Positions 36,933 through 45,762 are shown, counted from the stretch's first letter. The stretch is DNA of 64,000 nucleotides from Gardnerella vaginalis 1500E (GCF_000263595.1 NZ_ADES01000027.1:1-64000); one strand, 5' to 3'. The notes: generated from the sequence alone by a model not told the origin. Numbers and translations: made by a program.

Positions 36933-38495
36933 TTACAAATGCTCACACAATCCAGCCAAACGCGCCAGAGTCACGTCCTTGCCCACAATTTCCATGGACT
37001 CAAACAGTGGAGGCGAAACGCGACGGCCAGAAAGAGCAACTCGCACAGGGCCAAACGCCAAGCGCGGCTTGTAACCAGCTTCCTCAACAAGCTTCTTGTT
37101 CAAAAGCTCATGCAAGGAATCAGTATGCCAATCAGAAGTATCAACGTCCTTCAAGGCAGCGAGCGCAGCGTCAAGAACCTCGCCTGCAGATTCCTTCAAC
37201 TGCTTACGAGCGTCGTCATCTGGAGCAATGTAGCCATCTTCACTAAGAAGGCTTCCAACCATTCCAGCAACCTCACCAAGCAAACGCACGCGAGGCTGCA
37301 CGAGTGGAGCTGCAGCAGTTAGCACTTCACGTTCGCGGTCAGTTAAGGCATCCCAATTATCCGCGCTAACTACGCCATCCTTATGCAAGTATGGCACGGA
37401 ACGGTTCAAGAAATCTTGCGGATCGAGCATACGAATATGCTCAGCGTTAATCGAAATTGCTTTATCCAAGTCAAAGTGTGCAGGATTTGCTTTAACGTCT
37501 CGCACATCAAACTTTTCAATCATTTCGTCCATAGTGAACACGTCACGATCAGGCGCAATCGACCAGCCAAGCAAAGCCAAGTAGTTCAGCAAGCCTTCTG
37601 GAATAAAGCCGTTATCTCTATGCAAGAACAAGTTGGACTCTGGATCTCGCTTAGAAAGCTTCTTCTTACCTTCGCCCATAACGTAAGGCATATGGCCGTA
37701 AAGTGGAGTTTCCTTAGCAATGCCCATTTCCATAAGGTAACGGTAAAGCACAATCTGGCGAGGCGTTGAGCTAAGAATATCTTCACCGCGCAAAACCACG
37801 TTCACGTCCATTAACGCGTCGTCAACAGGGTTCGTAAGCGTGTAAAGCGGATCACCATTCGGGCGAACAATCACATAATCTGGAACAGATCCAGCTTTAA
37901 AGGTGATTTCGCCACGAATCAAATCGTTAAAAGTAATGTCTTCATTTGGCATCTTCAAGCGAAGCGCAGGCTTGCGGCCTTCCGCACGGAAAGCTTGCTT
38001 CTGCTCTTCTGTAAGATTGCGATCGTAGCCATCGTAGCCAAACTCAGCTGGACGACCAGCAGCAATATTACGCTCCTTAATTTCTTCAGGAGTAGAGAAG
38101 GATTCGTAAGCGTATCCTGCTTCAAAAAGCTTTTGTGCTACGTCTTTATAAATTTCCATGCGCTGGGACTGGCGGTATGGACCATTATCTCCACCAACAT
38201 CAATACCCTCGTCCCAATCAATATTTAGCCAACGAAGAGCCTCAATAATCTGCTGGTAGCTTTCCTCACTATCGCGCTCATTATCTGTATCTTCAATGCG
38301 GAACAGCAACTTGCCGTGAGTATGGCGAGCCTCTGCCCAATTAAACAGCGCGGTACGAACCATACCAACGTGAGGTGTGCCGGTTGGCGAAGGGCAAAAA
38401 CGCACACGAACATTCTTTGGAAGTTCAGGCTTTTCGGATTTTGCTGCAACTTGCGCAGCGTTTTGAGTTTCCTCTGTATCAGTCATAAGTTCCAT
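36933..38495 (-). CDS. gltX: Glutamyl-tRNA synthetase
   Basis: This 520-residue class I synthetase charges tRNA-Glu. The HIGH-type motif is [19 protein letters not shown] (about 33-51) and the KMSKS-type motif is [11 protein letters not shown]. In Actinobacteria that lack GlnRS it is usually non-discriminating and also glutamylates tRNA-Gln, which GatCAB then amidates; that is inferred here. Either ATG at 38495 or ATG at 38486 may be the start. tRNA-Glu and tRNA-Gln genes follow on the same strand. Confidence 0.97.
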   Translation of the reverse strand: MELMTDTEETQNAAQVAAKSEKPELPKNVRVRFCPSPTGTPHVGMVRTALFNWAEARHTHGKLLFRIEDTDNERDSEESYQQIIEALRWLNIDWDEGIDVGGDNGPYRQSQRMEIYKDVAQKLFEAGYAYESFSTPEEIKERNIAAGRPAEFGYDGYDRNLTEEQKQAFRAEGRKPALRLKMPNEDITFNDLIRGEITFKAGSVPDYVIVRPNGDPLYTLTNPVDDALMDVNVVLRGEDILSSTPRQIVLYRYLMEMGIAKETPLYGHMPYVMGEGKKKLSKRDPESNLFLHRDNGFIPEGLLNYLALLGWSIAPDRDVFTMDEMIEKFDVRDVKANPAHFDLDKAISINAEHIRMLDPQDFLNRSVPYLHKDGVVSADNWDALTDREREVLTAAAPLVQPRVRLLGEVAGMVGSLLSEDGYIAPDDDARKQLKESAGEVLDAALAALKDVDTSDWHTDSLHELLNKKLVEEAGYKPRLAFGPVRVALSGRRVSPPLFESMEIVGKDVTLARLAGLCEHL

Positions 38496-38522
38496 TGTGC
38501 CGCGCGTTACGGACGGATTACA

Positions 38523-39533
38523 TCAGTCCAAAGCTTGCGTAGATTCCTTATTTCCTTCTACATGCGCAAATTTTGCTGCTAACGCTTCGCGAGACTTTCT
38601 ATCATCCTCTTCTTTTGCGAGCTTCTTTGCAACTTCAGGATCCCACAACACATCTTCACGATGCTTTTGCCATTCCGCAGCTAACAAAGGCGACGCAAAA
38701 TTAATTAAAGCGCTAATACTATTTTCGTTACTTTCGTTACTTTCGTTACTTTCGTTACTTTCGTTGCAGTCTACTTGCGAATTGCGCACGTAATCAACAA
38801 GCTCGCACCACTGAGTATCTTTAAACATCATGCGAGGCACTCCAGCACACTCGCATACTTCGTTAATATAAAGGAAAACCGGTAAAGTTTCTTTAATATC
38901 GCTAGTTTTTGCAACTAGCTTGATAAGAATACACAAAACCAGAATAATTTTTTGCGACTCTACAGATTCCCTATATTCAAAAGATTGCTTTTTTGCGTAT
39001 CCGATAGCGTTTTGCAAATCTTCAGCAACCCAATTTCCTTGCACTCCCAGCGTATCTGCAGCGCTATTAATTGCATCAGCATCCGCAGAAGAGTGATAGG
39101 CAAGTTTATTAAAAATAGTTTCTATATTATTGATGTCATTATTTGCGTCATTATTGACGTCGTTTTCTAAAATTTCCGCTTCCGCTTCATCGTAATTAGG
39201 CTCATAGCACGAATCCATTGCGTCGTATGCGTCTGCAGCCGCGAGCAAAGCATCGACTATTTCTTGCGGACGTCCAGGAATTTCATCCGCACCTTCGTAC
39301 ACAAATTCAGCATCCGGCACAGTAACGTCAAGATTCGTAAGTATTCGCGCTATTGCTCGCATTGAGCGCACTTCCAGATTTTCAGCATATTTTGCGTCAT
39401 TATCAAGGTGACGCGCTTCTGTTAATGGCCACAGCGCGGTCAAATTTGCAGCAGATTGCGATGCATTCTTTAGATTTTCCGCGCTTTCATTTTTTGCGCT
39501 TTCAACTTCCGCGCTTTCAAAAGAAGCTACCAT
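38523..39533 (-). CDS. Acidic protein with SNE repeats, unknown
   Basis: This 336-residue, very acidic protein has no signal peptide or membrane segment. I recognise no family. The phrase ILTNLDVTVPDAEFVYEGADEIPGRPQEI is followed by a helical region. Near residues 256-270 a 9-base DNA repeat (38722-38766) encodes consecutive Ser-Asn-Glu units, and Asn/Asp-rich and Ala/Glu/Ser-rich runs occur elsewhere. The gene lies about 30 bases upstream of gltX. Confidence 0.7.
   Translation of the reverse strand: MVASFESAEVESAKNESAENLKNASQSAANLTALWPLTEARHLDNDAKYAENLEVRSMRAIARILTNLDVTVPDAEFVYEGADEIPGRPQEIVDALLAAADAYDAMDSCYEPNYDEAEAEILENDVNNDANNDINNIETIFNKLAYHSSADADAINSAADTLGVQGNWVAEDLQNAIGYAKKQSFEYRESVESQKIILVLCILIKLVAKTSDIKETLPVFLYINEVCECAGVPRMMFKDTQWCELVDYVRNSQVDCNESNESNESNESNENSISALINFASPLLAAEWQKHREDVLWDPEVAKKLAKEEDDRKSREALAAKFAHVEGNKESTQALD
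38722..38766. repeat. 9-bp in-frame tandem repeat
   Basis: The unit CTTTCGTTA occurs about four to five times in a row. On the coding strand it encodes Ser-Asn-Glu. Changes in copy number would alter protein length but not the reading frame. Confidence 0.85.
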
Positions 39534-39577
39534 CGAACGTCCCTTTACCTTAATCGCTTACTTACAATTCCTTTATA

Positions 39578-40306
39578 CTACTTAACGTTTGCTGCAGGAT
39601 CTACATACGTAATAGAAAGTACGCGCAAAGTTTTGCAATCGTAAGTAATAGAAGTAATTGACGCCAATGCTGTGTGGCGAAGAAGCATATTGTGCTCAGC
39701 ATGGCCAGTTTCCAGCAGATGGCGGTAAGACCAAATTGGCGACTCATGCGTTACAGCCACAATTTGCTCACCAGGATGTTTACGAACCTGCTCGCGCGCA
39801 AAATCACCAACGCGAGTAGCAATGCTGCGGTAGCTTTCTCCCCAACTTGGCTTCCACAAATTGACCACAAGCTTCCAATTATTGTTTTTCCACAACGCAC
39901 CTTCACCATAGCAGATGCGTTTTCCGCGGAAATTATTTCCAGCTTCAATCAAGCGCTTATCTAAAATAATGTCGCTTTCATGAGATTGAACCGGAAATTG
40001 CGCAGAAGATTGCGCAGAAGATTGCGCAGAATCCTCATCGCAGTGCGCTTTTACATAGCAAGAATCAGGAACACCACGCAAAGCATCCTCGATTTCGCGC
40101 GCTGTTTCGCGAGTGCGATCAAGCGGAGACGAGTAGATTGCAGTAATTCCGCGCATTTGCGGCACTGTTGCAATATATTGCGCAGTAGCTCTTGCCATTC
40201 GCACACCTCGCGAAGAAAGATGAAATCCTGGCAATCTCTCGTACAGCACATGATTTGGATTATCAACTTCTCCGTGACGCACAAAATGAATTGTTGTAGC
40301 CGGCAT
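39578..40306 (-). CDS. Histidine phosphatase (phosphoglycerate mutase-like)
   Basis: This 242-residue protein has the RHGE phosphohistidine motif (IHFVRHGEVDNP), the second catalytic region SSPLDRTRETA and the late His in VAVTHESPIW. It belongs to the branch-1 histidine phosphatases; the substrate is unknown. An insertion near 95-107 contains in-frame Ser-Ala-Gln-Ser units, coded by a 12-base repeat at about 39997-40032. It follows the small gtrA gene by about 15 bases. Confidence 0.88.
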   Translation of the reverse strand: MPATTIHFVRHGEVDNPNHVLYERLPGFHLSSRGVRMARATAQYIATVPQMRGITAIYSSPLDRTRETAREIEDALRGVPDSCYVKAHCDEDSAQSSAQSSAQFPVQSHESDIILDKRLIEAGNNFRGKRICYGEGALWKNNNWKLVVNLWKPSWGESYRSIATRVGDFAREQVRKHPGEQIVAVTHESPIWSYRHLLETGHAEHNMLLRHTALASITSITYDCKTLRVLSITYVDPAANVK

Positions 40307-40321
40307 TACTAACTCCTACTT

Positions 40322-40831
40322 TTACTTCCAACCTTTTGGCGTATGATTCAGCGACCACTCACCCAATTTGTGAGCAAAAGTATTGTCTTTAGCGGCATCA
40401 TAATCAGGTTTTTGTGATTTTGTGTCGTCTAAAAGCCACTTTCTAATAACAAAATTCCATATAGCCACAACAACTGTTGCAATAAGCTTGCCAATGTTTG
40501 TGCGAAGCATGTAAATTGCAGTACCGCGCAAAGTTTGTGCCATTCCAAGCGTGCTAAGCCAAATAATCGCATCGTTAATAAGCAAACCAATAACAGCAGA
40601 AATAACGAAAATCAGCAATTCCATCCAACGGGCCATGTCTTCGCGGTGCTTAAACACGTACTTCATGCTGGCAATATAGTTAAAAATAAGCGAAATAATA
40701 AACGAAATAGTGCCTGCAACAACGTTATTTAAGTGCACAAGCAGCAACAAATTCAGAAGCGCAACATCAATAATAAGCGCAATAATTCCTACAATTCCGA
40801 ATTTAACAACCTGTTCAATAAGCTTTTTCAT
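40322..40831 (-). CDS. GtrA family membrane protein
   Basis: This 169-residue protein has four membrane segments and the GtrA signature (KFGIVGIIALIIDVALLNLLLL, FIISLIFNYIASMKYVF). Family members help move lipid-linked sugars for cell-surface polysaccharide or teichoic acid decoration. The start is uncertain: ATG at 40831 or 40840, with a GGA element close by. No glycosyltransferase gene is next to it. Confidence 0.87.
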   Translation of the reverse strand: MKKLIEQVVKFGIVGIIALIIDVALLNLLLLVHLNNVVAGTISFIISLIFNYIASMKYVFKHREDMARWMELLIFVISAVIGLLINDAIIWLSTLGMAQTLRGTAIYMLRTNIGKLIATVVVAIWNFVIRKWLLDDTKSQKPDYDAAKDNTFAHKLGEWSLNHTPKGWK

Positions 40832-40941
40832 ACATTCCATTAAACACGCGACGGCTAACAATTAACATATAACCGTGAAGTAATATTGTGAAGTAATATT
40901 GTGTAGTAATAAAACTTACTAAATTTGGCAAAGGAGCGATT

Positions 40942-41289
40942 ATGCCAGTTATTCACACTCATGTTTCTGTAAGCACAACACCTGCCCAGCGCGACGCATT
41001 AAAAGCTGCTTACGGCAAGGCGATTAACGCAGTTCCAGGCAAAAGTGAGCATTGGCTTATGTGCCCATTCGAGGATAATATGCCGATTTATTTTGCAGGA
41101 GACGATTCCAAGCCTGCAGCTTACGTTGAGGTGAATGTGTTTGGTTCCAGCGTGCCTGGGTCTGCTTGGGAAAAGTTGACTGAGCAGATTATGGCAGCTT
41201 TGGAGCGCGAGCTTGGAGTTCCACAGGACCGCACTTACATTCGTTACACTGCAACCACTGACTGGGGTTGGAACGGCGGCAACTTCTAA
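40942..41289 (+). CDS. MIF-like tautomerase family protein
   Basis: This 115-residue protein resembles the cytokine/tautomerase MIF along its whole length. Pro is residue 2 and would be the N-terminal catalytic base after Met removal. A Lys follows in the loop (PGKSE), and the C-terminal part DRTYIRYTATTDWGWNGGNF matches the MIF pattern [22 protein letters not shown] residue for residue at its core. AAAGGAG is nine bases before the ATG. It has no signal peptide. Whether it serves metabolism or mimics the host cytokine is open. Its last codons are repeated 4.8 kb downstream. Confidence 0.87.
   Translation: MPVIHTHVSVSTTPAQRDALKAAYGKAINAVPGKSEHWLMCPFEDNMPIYFAGDDSKPAAYVEVNVFGSSVPGSAWEKLTEQIMAALERELGVPQDRTYIRYTATTDWGWNGGNF
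41272..41288. repeat. 17-bp direct repeat, left end of island
   Basis: AACGGCGGCAACTTCTA covers the last codons of the MIF-like gene and recurs exactly at 46050-46066. The two copies bracket the LRR, KilA-N and Bro-N genes. This pattern fits integration at, or duplication of, the 3' end of a gene. Confidence 0.8.
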
Positions 41290-41435
41290 TCACAAGTAGC
41301 AAGTCGCACGTAGCAAGCCGCAAATAATCACATCAAGAACCTAAACAAAAAGCCTACCGCAAACAAGCGCGGTAGGCTTTTTTATACCCAATAGATGTTA
41401 GTGTAATCGGCAAAAATTACTTGATGTTTTCTTCC
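41281..41435. repeat. Module-end duplication, copy 1
   Basis: The spacer with its terminator (AAGTCGCA..., AGCCTACCGC...) and the last bases of the LRR gene are repeated in diverged form at 44537-44720 next to the KilA-N gene. The copies are similar enough to recombine and could have carried a module into the island. Confidence 0.8.
41347..41384. terminator. Bidirectional terminator between mif-like and LRR genes
   Basis: AGCCTACCGC (41351-41360) pairs with GCGGTAGGCT (41369-41378). T follows on the plus strand and AAAAA precedes it, so it can end both converging transcripts. Confidence 0.88.
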
Positions 41436-44086
41436 ATCATTTTCTTCTTACGAAAAATTGCAAGTCCCGCAATCGAGAAGCCAAGCACTGCAATCAAGCC
41501 TGCATACAATGCGATCAACCCTGCAAACGATGCTGATTTGTCTGTCTTAGGAATCATACCAATACGCTTTTCAGACTGCGGCTTAGGAGCTGGTTTCTCA
41601 GACTGCGACTTAGGAGCCGGTGTCACAGTCTGCAACTTAGGAGCCGGTGCCTCAGACTGCGACTTACGAGCATCTGCAAGCTTGCGTGCAGCAGCATCCA
41701 CCTGAGCCTGCGCCAAAGCTAACGTATCCGCCGACTGCTTAACGTCCGCATCTGGCTGCTTAACTTCTGGAGCTGAGCCGGCGTTTGCGTTACCAGCGTT
41801 ACCAGCGTTTGCGTTACTAAATCCATCTCCAGCATAGCCAGGCTTATAATCACTTTCAGCACCATCAATCTGAATATTCAACTCGCCATTATCCAAAGTA
41901 GCAGGCGCATCATCATTCACACCAGCACTAGAACCATGACCAGTACTAGAACCTGCGCCTACGCCAGCACCACCAGCAGAACCAGAACCAGAACTTTGCT
42001 GCTTCACCTGTAATGCACCTGTTTCTGCAGTCAAGTTTCCTCTCGTTAACTTAACAGGCTTTCCACCATCAGTTAACTCTAGTTTCTTACCATTCTCAGG
42101 AGTTGCCATGATGTTATTAGCCGTAAAGTCTGCAGAAGTCACGACTTTTTTCACATGATTATTATCCTCTAACGTGACTTCAAGCCCAGTTAAATCTAGG
42201 TTTTCACCCTCCGTATAACTCAACTTATTAGGCTGGCTCGTCACACTCATAGACGTTGGATGCAACTCCTCTACCGTCAGCTTTCCAGTCTCAACAGATG
42301 GCACACCATCTTTAGTTAATTTAACCTTTGCCTCATTGTCTGTTAATGCTAGTTTCTTACCATTCTCAGGAGTTGCCTTGATCCCATTCGCTTCAAAGTC
42401 TTTAGGCTCCACGGTCTTCGTCACGCCCTTATCATCCCTTAACGTTACAACAAGACCATCTAAAGCCAAGTTTTCACCCTCAGTGTAACTCAACTTATTA
42501 GGCTGGCTCGTCACACTCATAGACGTTGGGTTAATCTTATTCACCGTTAGCTTTTCAGTCTCAACAGCTTGCAAATCATCTTTAGTTAATTTAACCTTTG
42601 CCTCATTGTCTGTTAACGCTAGTTTCTTACCATTCTTAGGAGTTGCCTTGATGCCATTCGCTTCAAATTCTGCAGGAGTCACGACTTTTTTCACATGATT
42701 AGCATCCTCTAACGTGACTTCAAGCCCAGTTAAATCTAGGTTCTCTCCCTCCGTGTAAGTCAATCTTGTAGGCTGGTGTGTTACACTCATAGACTTTACA
42801 TTAGTCGGGTCAAACTTCTTTACCGTTAATATGCCTGTTTGTCCTAAATAGAATTTCATTGGCACTCCAGGAATAGAAAATGTTAATTTAACAGGCTTAC
42901 AATTGTGGTCTACTACTGTTAAAAATGTTCCATTTTCAGGAGTTGCCGTGATGTTATATCTTCCAAGCTCTGCAAATGGTACATTTTTTTTCAAGCCTTG
43001 ATCATCTGCGAGCGTTACTTCAAGCCCCGTTAAATCTAGACGGTCTCCCTCCGCGTAGCTTAATGTAGGCTGTGTTATTACTTTCGCACTTGCTATACGT
43101 TCTGGATCAAATTCAATATAGCCAACAGTTAATTTGACATTCATCTCTACACTGTTGCTAAATTTATATTTGTAAGTTACTTCACGTGGATTATCATCAT
43201 TAACTATAAGAGCATCATCGCCAAGACTTGCTCCAACTAGTGATTTAACTTTTTCTTTGTCAAATTTTCCTGGGAAGTTACTATATTTAAATTCTTTTGT
43301 GCCCTTAAGTACTATATTGTATTGTTGATTACCACAATTCAAGTTAGAAAGTTTTGTGTTGTTACTTAAATCTAAACTTGGTAGATCGTTGTTAGAGCAA
43401 TTCAAGGAAGTAAGATTTTTGTTGTTACTTAAATTTAAACTCCTTAGCCAGTTATTATTACAATCCAATTCAGTAAGCTCTATGTTGTTTCTTAAATCCA
43501 AACTCGATAGATAGTTTTTATGACAATCCAATTTAGTAAGCTTTGGGTTGTTACTTAAATCTAAACTCGATAGATAGTTATTATTACACTTCAATTCAGT
43601 AAGCTTTGGGTTGTTACTTAAATTCAACTCTGTTAGATGGTTTCCAGAACAATCCAATTCAGTAAGCTTTGGGTTGTTACTTAAATCCAAACTCCTTAGC
43701 TTGTTATTAGAACAATCCAATACCTCAAGCTTTGGGTTGTTACTTAAATCCAAACTCCTTAGCTTGTTATTATAACAATACAATTCCTTAAGATTTTTAA
43801 AATATTCAATTCCTTTTAAATTAGAAAGTTCTATGCTGCCTACATCAATAGATTCAATTTTTTCTATATCTTGCGGACTTAACTCTTGATCACCATCTAA
43901 ATCAAAATTGTTATGTACATAAAATCTAAAATCACGATCCGGAAAGTGTTCACGATCTATCGGTACACCGCCACTTACATTGTCATCTGCATAGCTAGCT
44001 ATTGGATTTAAAGACAGACAACCCATGGTCATAAATAGGGCAAGAAGTAGGCCCGTTATCCTTTTCATTTTCATTTTCATTTTCAT
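41417..44086 (-). CDS. Leucine-rich-repeat surface protein with Ig-like modules
   Basis: This 889-residue exported protein starts with four Met-Lys pairs and a signal peptide (about 1-33). Next comes an EF-hand-like stretch (NFDLDGDQELSPQDI, about 55-69) and about nine 21-residue leucine-rich repeats of the type LTELDCSNNHLTSLDLSNNP. Four related Ig-like modules of about 85 residues follow (SMSVTSQPNKLSYTEGENLDL...). The C-terminus has Pro/Lys-rich repeats, then IPKTD at 845-849, a hydrophobic segment and a basic tail. IPKTD is a variant of the LPxTG signal and sorting is inferred. Composition and architecture are like Firmicutes or other vaginal anaerobe proteins, suggesting transfer. Confidence 0.85.
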   Translation of the reverse strand: MKMKMKMKRITGLLLALFMTMGCLSLNPIASYADDNVSGGVPIDREHFPDRDFRFYVHNNFDLDGDQELSPQDIEKIESIDVGSIELSNLKGIEYFKNLKELYCYNNKLRSLDLSNNPKLEVLDCSNNKLRSLDLSNNPKLTELDCSGNHLTELNLSNNPKLTELKCNNNYLSSLDLSNNPKLTKLDCHKNYLSSLDLRNNIELTELDCNNNWLRSLNLSNNKNLTSLNCSNNDLPSLDLSNNTKLSNLNCGNQQYNIVLKGTKEFKYSNFPGKFDKEKVKSLVGASLGDDALIVNDDNPREVTYKYKFSNSVEMNVKLTVGYIEFDPERIASAKVITQPTLSYAEGDRLDLTGLEVTLADDQGLKKNVPFAELGRYNITATPENGTFLTVVDHNCKPVKLTFSIPGVPMKFYLGQTGILTVKKFDPTNVKSMSVTHQPTRLTYTEGENLDLTGLEVTLEDANHVKKVVTPAEFEANGIKATPKNGKKLALTDNEAKVKLTKDDLQAVETEKLTVNKINPTSMSVTSQPNKLSYTEGENLALDGLVVTLRDDKGVTKTVEPKDFEANGIKATPENGKKLALTDNEAKVKLTKDGVPSVETGKLTVEELHPTSMSVTSQPNKLSYTEGENLDLTGLEVTLEDNNHVKKVVTSADFTANNIMATPENGKKLELTDGGKPVKLTRGNLTAETGALQVKQQSSGSGSAGGAGVGAGSSTGHGSSAGVNDDAPATLDNGELNIQIDGAESDYKPGYAGDGFSNANAGNAGNANAGSAPEVKQPDADVKQSADTLALAQAQVDAAARKLADARKSQSEAPAPKLQTVTPAPKSQSEKPAPKPQSEKRIGMIPKTDKSASFAGLIALYAGLIAVLGFSIAGLAIFRKKKMMEENIK

Positions 44087-44159
44087 CTCATCTCTTATTT
44101 TTTATTTTTATATCTTCCATATATTCAAATGATTTATATTACTGCTTTGAAAAATTGCA

Positions 44160-44209
44160 TAAAAATAGGCAGAAACATATACCTATCCATCAGGTATATG
44201 TTTCTGCCT
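44160..44209 (-). terminator. 18-bp perfect hairpin in the LRR leader
   Basis: AGGCAGAAACATATACCT and its complement (44167-44184 and 44192-44209) enclose a seven-base loop. On the minus strand ATTTTTATGC follows. It lies between the CTGC tract and the LRR start codon. It may end a short leader transcript or act as an attenuator. Confidence 0.68.
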
Positions 44210-44245
44210 ATTAAAAAATTCTACGGAAAAAGAGACAGAGCTATG

Positions 44246-44305
<60 letters not shown>

Positions 44306-44421
44306 GAGGATTTTGTCAGTATTTCCATGGCTTGTCAACCTTTATGCATAACTTTTTAACGCACTGATTATACAAGATAAATTCCATATTGACTAGCCTT
44401 TATTTATTCTATATTCGTTGT

Positions 44422-44502
44422 TTACCCGTCTATTTAAATCACATCAATCTTTTCTGCATGCATTTTCTCAAGCAACTTCAAACTATGTAGGCTATCACCA
44501 AT
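44422..44502 (-). pseudogene. Decayed adenine methyltransferase fragment, copy 1
   Basis: On the minus strand the frame reads IGDSLHSLKLLEKMHAEKI then DVI-stop-IDG. IGDxLxxLKLLE...KIDVIYIDPPYN is characteristic of Mod-type N6-adenine DNA methyltransferases just before the DPPY motif. Here the Tyr codon after DVI is TAA and the DPPY part is missing. The fragment lies inside a 112-bp direct repeat. Confidence 0.62.
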
Positions 44503-44540
44503 CTATCATGTGACAATTTGCCCCCGCTAGGCAGCTAACT
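44429..44540. repeat. 112-bp direct repeat flanking the KilA-N gene, copy 1
   Basis: This block and 45689-45800 are about 90 % alike by eye and enclose the KilA-N gene. They contain the same methyltransferase remnant with the same stop. Confidence 0.85.
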
Positions 44541-44720
44541 TCTAATCGCAAAGCCGCAAGTCGCAAGCAGAAAGTCGCAAGTCGCACGCAGCAACTCGTA
44601 AGTCGCAAATAATCACATCAAAAACCTAAACAAAAGCCTACCGCAAACAAGCGCGGTAGGCTTTGTCACTCCCAATAGATGTTAGTGTGATCGACAAAAA
44701 TTACTTGATGTTTCCTTCCA
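44537..44720. repeat. Module-end duplication, copy 2
   Basis: This is a diverged copy of 41281-41435, with an added run of short direct repeats of the form AAGTCGCA. It contains the terminator at 44633-44664 and the last codons of the KilA-N gene. Confidence 0.78.
44633..44664 (-). terminator. Terminator after the KilA-N gene
   Basis: AGCCTACCGC (44635-44644) and GCGGTAGGCT (44653-44662) pair. On the minus strand TTTGTTTAGG follows. It is a copy of the terminator at 41347-41384. Confidence 0.72.
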
Positions 44721-45546
44721 ATTTTTTAATGCCACTATCACTAAGTTTTTCAAGTGACATTAATTGTGTTCTGGCAAGCTTTCTAAGTTCAATCATTCTT
44801 TCTTTTTGGTCCGCACCTTTACCAATAAGAACTGCATTATAGCTTTCCATATTTGCAAGCACCAACAACTCATTCAGACTTGCATAGTCTCTCATATTAC
44901 CGTTCAAATCTGGATTTTCTTCACGCCACTGTTTAGCTCTCTTGTTAAACAAGGCTACATTGAGCATATCTGCTTCACTTGCATACTTGTAAGACAACTG
45001 TTCGTTGGTAAGATCTTTTAAGAGATATTCTTTAATTGCGTCCGTATGAATTTTGTAGTTAATCTTTGAAATTTCTCGATTAAGATTCCAACCTAATGAT
45101 AGCTTAGAGTTTTCATCTGACTTAAGTCTTTTGTAATCTTGGATTACATACATCTTAAATTCAGCAGAAATCCATGAAGCAAATTCAAAGGCAATATCTG
45201 TATGTGCAAATGCACCACCGTATCTTCCGCCTTTTGAGATAATTCCGATTGCGTCTGTTTTTTCTACCCATTTCTTAGGGGACAGTGTAAAGGAATTATA
45301 TCCAGCTTCCGATTTAATTCGGTCGAATTCGACCGAATTAAAATTCGTGTTGTTTAAGTTTTCCCATAAACCAAGAAATTCAATTGTATCTTTTCTTCTC
45401 ATCCAATTTTTAATTACATCACTTGGTTCATCACTTTTATACTTAGCGATATCCGTAAGACTTATATAGTCATTTTTAAAGTCTTCAGTATAAATCTGAA
45501 TAGCAAATCCCTTTGCTTCAATTATCTCTTTTTTTACTTTGGACAT
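44701..45546 (-). CDS. KilA-N domain phage-type protein
   Basis: This 281-residue protein has an N-terminal KilA-N DNA-binding domain (about 10-120) with DYISLTDIAKYKSDEPSDVIKNWMRRKDTIEFLGLWE and AHTDIAFEFASWISAEFKMYVIQDYKRLK. The C-terminal half is helical (about 130-281). KilA-N proteins are typical of phages and mobile elements, often as antirepressors. It is AT-rich compared with core genes. AGGAGG lies about seven bases before the ATG. No other phage gene is nearby except the broken Bro-N gene, so it looks like a cargo or remnant gene. Confidence 0.85.
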   Translation of the reverse strand: MSKVKKEIIEAKGFAIQIYTEDFKNDYISLTDIAKYKSDEPSDVIKNWMRRKDTIEFLGLWENLNNTNFNSVEFDRIKSEAGYNSFTLSPKKWVEKTDAIGIISKGGRYGGAFAHTDIAFEFASWISAEFKMYVIQDYKRLKSDENSKLSLGWNLNREISKINYKIHTDAIKEYLLKDLTNEQLSYKYASEADMLNVALFNKRAKQWREENPDLNGNMRDYASLNELLVLANMESYNAVLIGKGADQKERMIELRKLARTQLMSLEKLSDSGIKKLEGNIK

Positions 45547-45636
45547 ATGAGTTCCTCCTTTATTGATGTACGGTTTATAACATTTATTTTCGTAGTAAAT
45601 GCTCTAAACAGCACACCAACTATTCGTTTTTTGATT

Positions 45637-45762
45637 TTAAACTTTGGTAGAAGCTCTAAAATCTTTGCTTCCCGCGTTATAAGGTGGATCTATTTAAATC
45701 ACATCAATCTTTCCTGCATGCGTTTTCTCAAGCAACTTCAAACTATGCAGGCTATCACCAAT
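45637..45762 (-). pseudogene. Decayed adenine methyltransferase fragment, copy 2 (with DPPY)
   Basis: On the minus strand the frame reads IGDSLHSLKLLEKTHAGKI, DVI-stop-IDPPYNAGSKDF. The DPPY box is the catalytic motif IV of N6-adenine methyltransferases; only the stop in place of the Tyr codon breaks the motif. After it the frame stops again. It is a remnant of a Type III-like mod gene, not a working enzyme. Confidence 0.68.
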
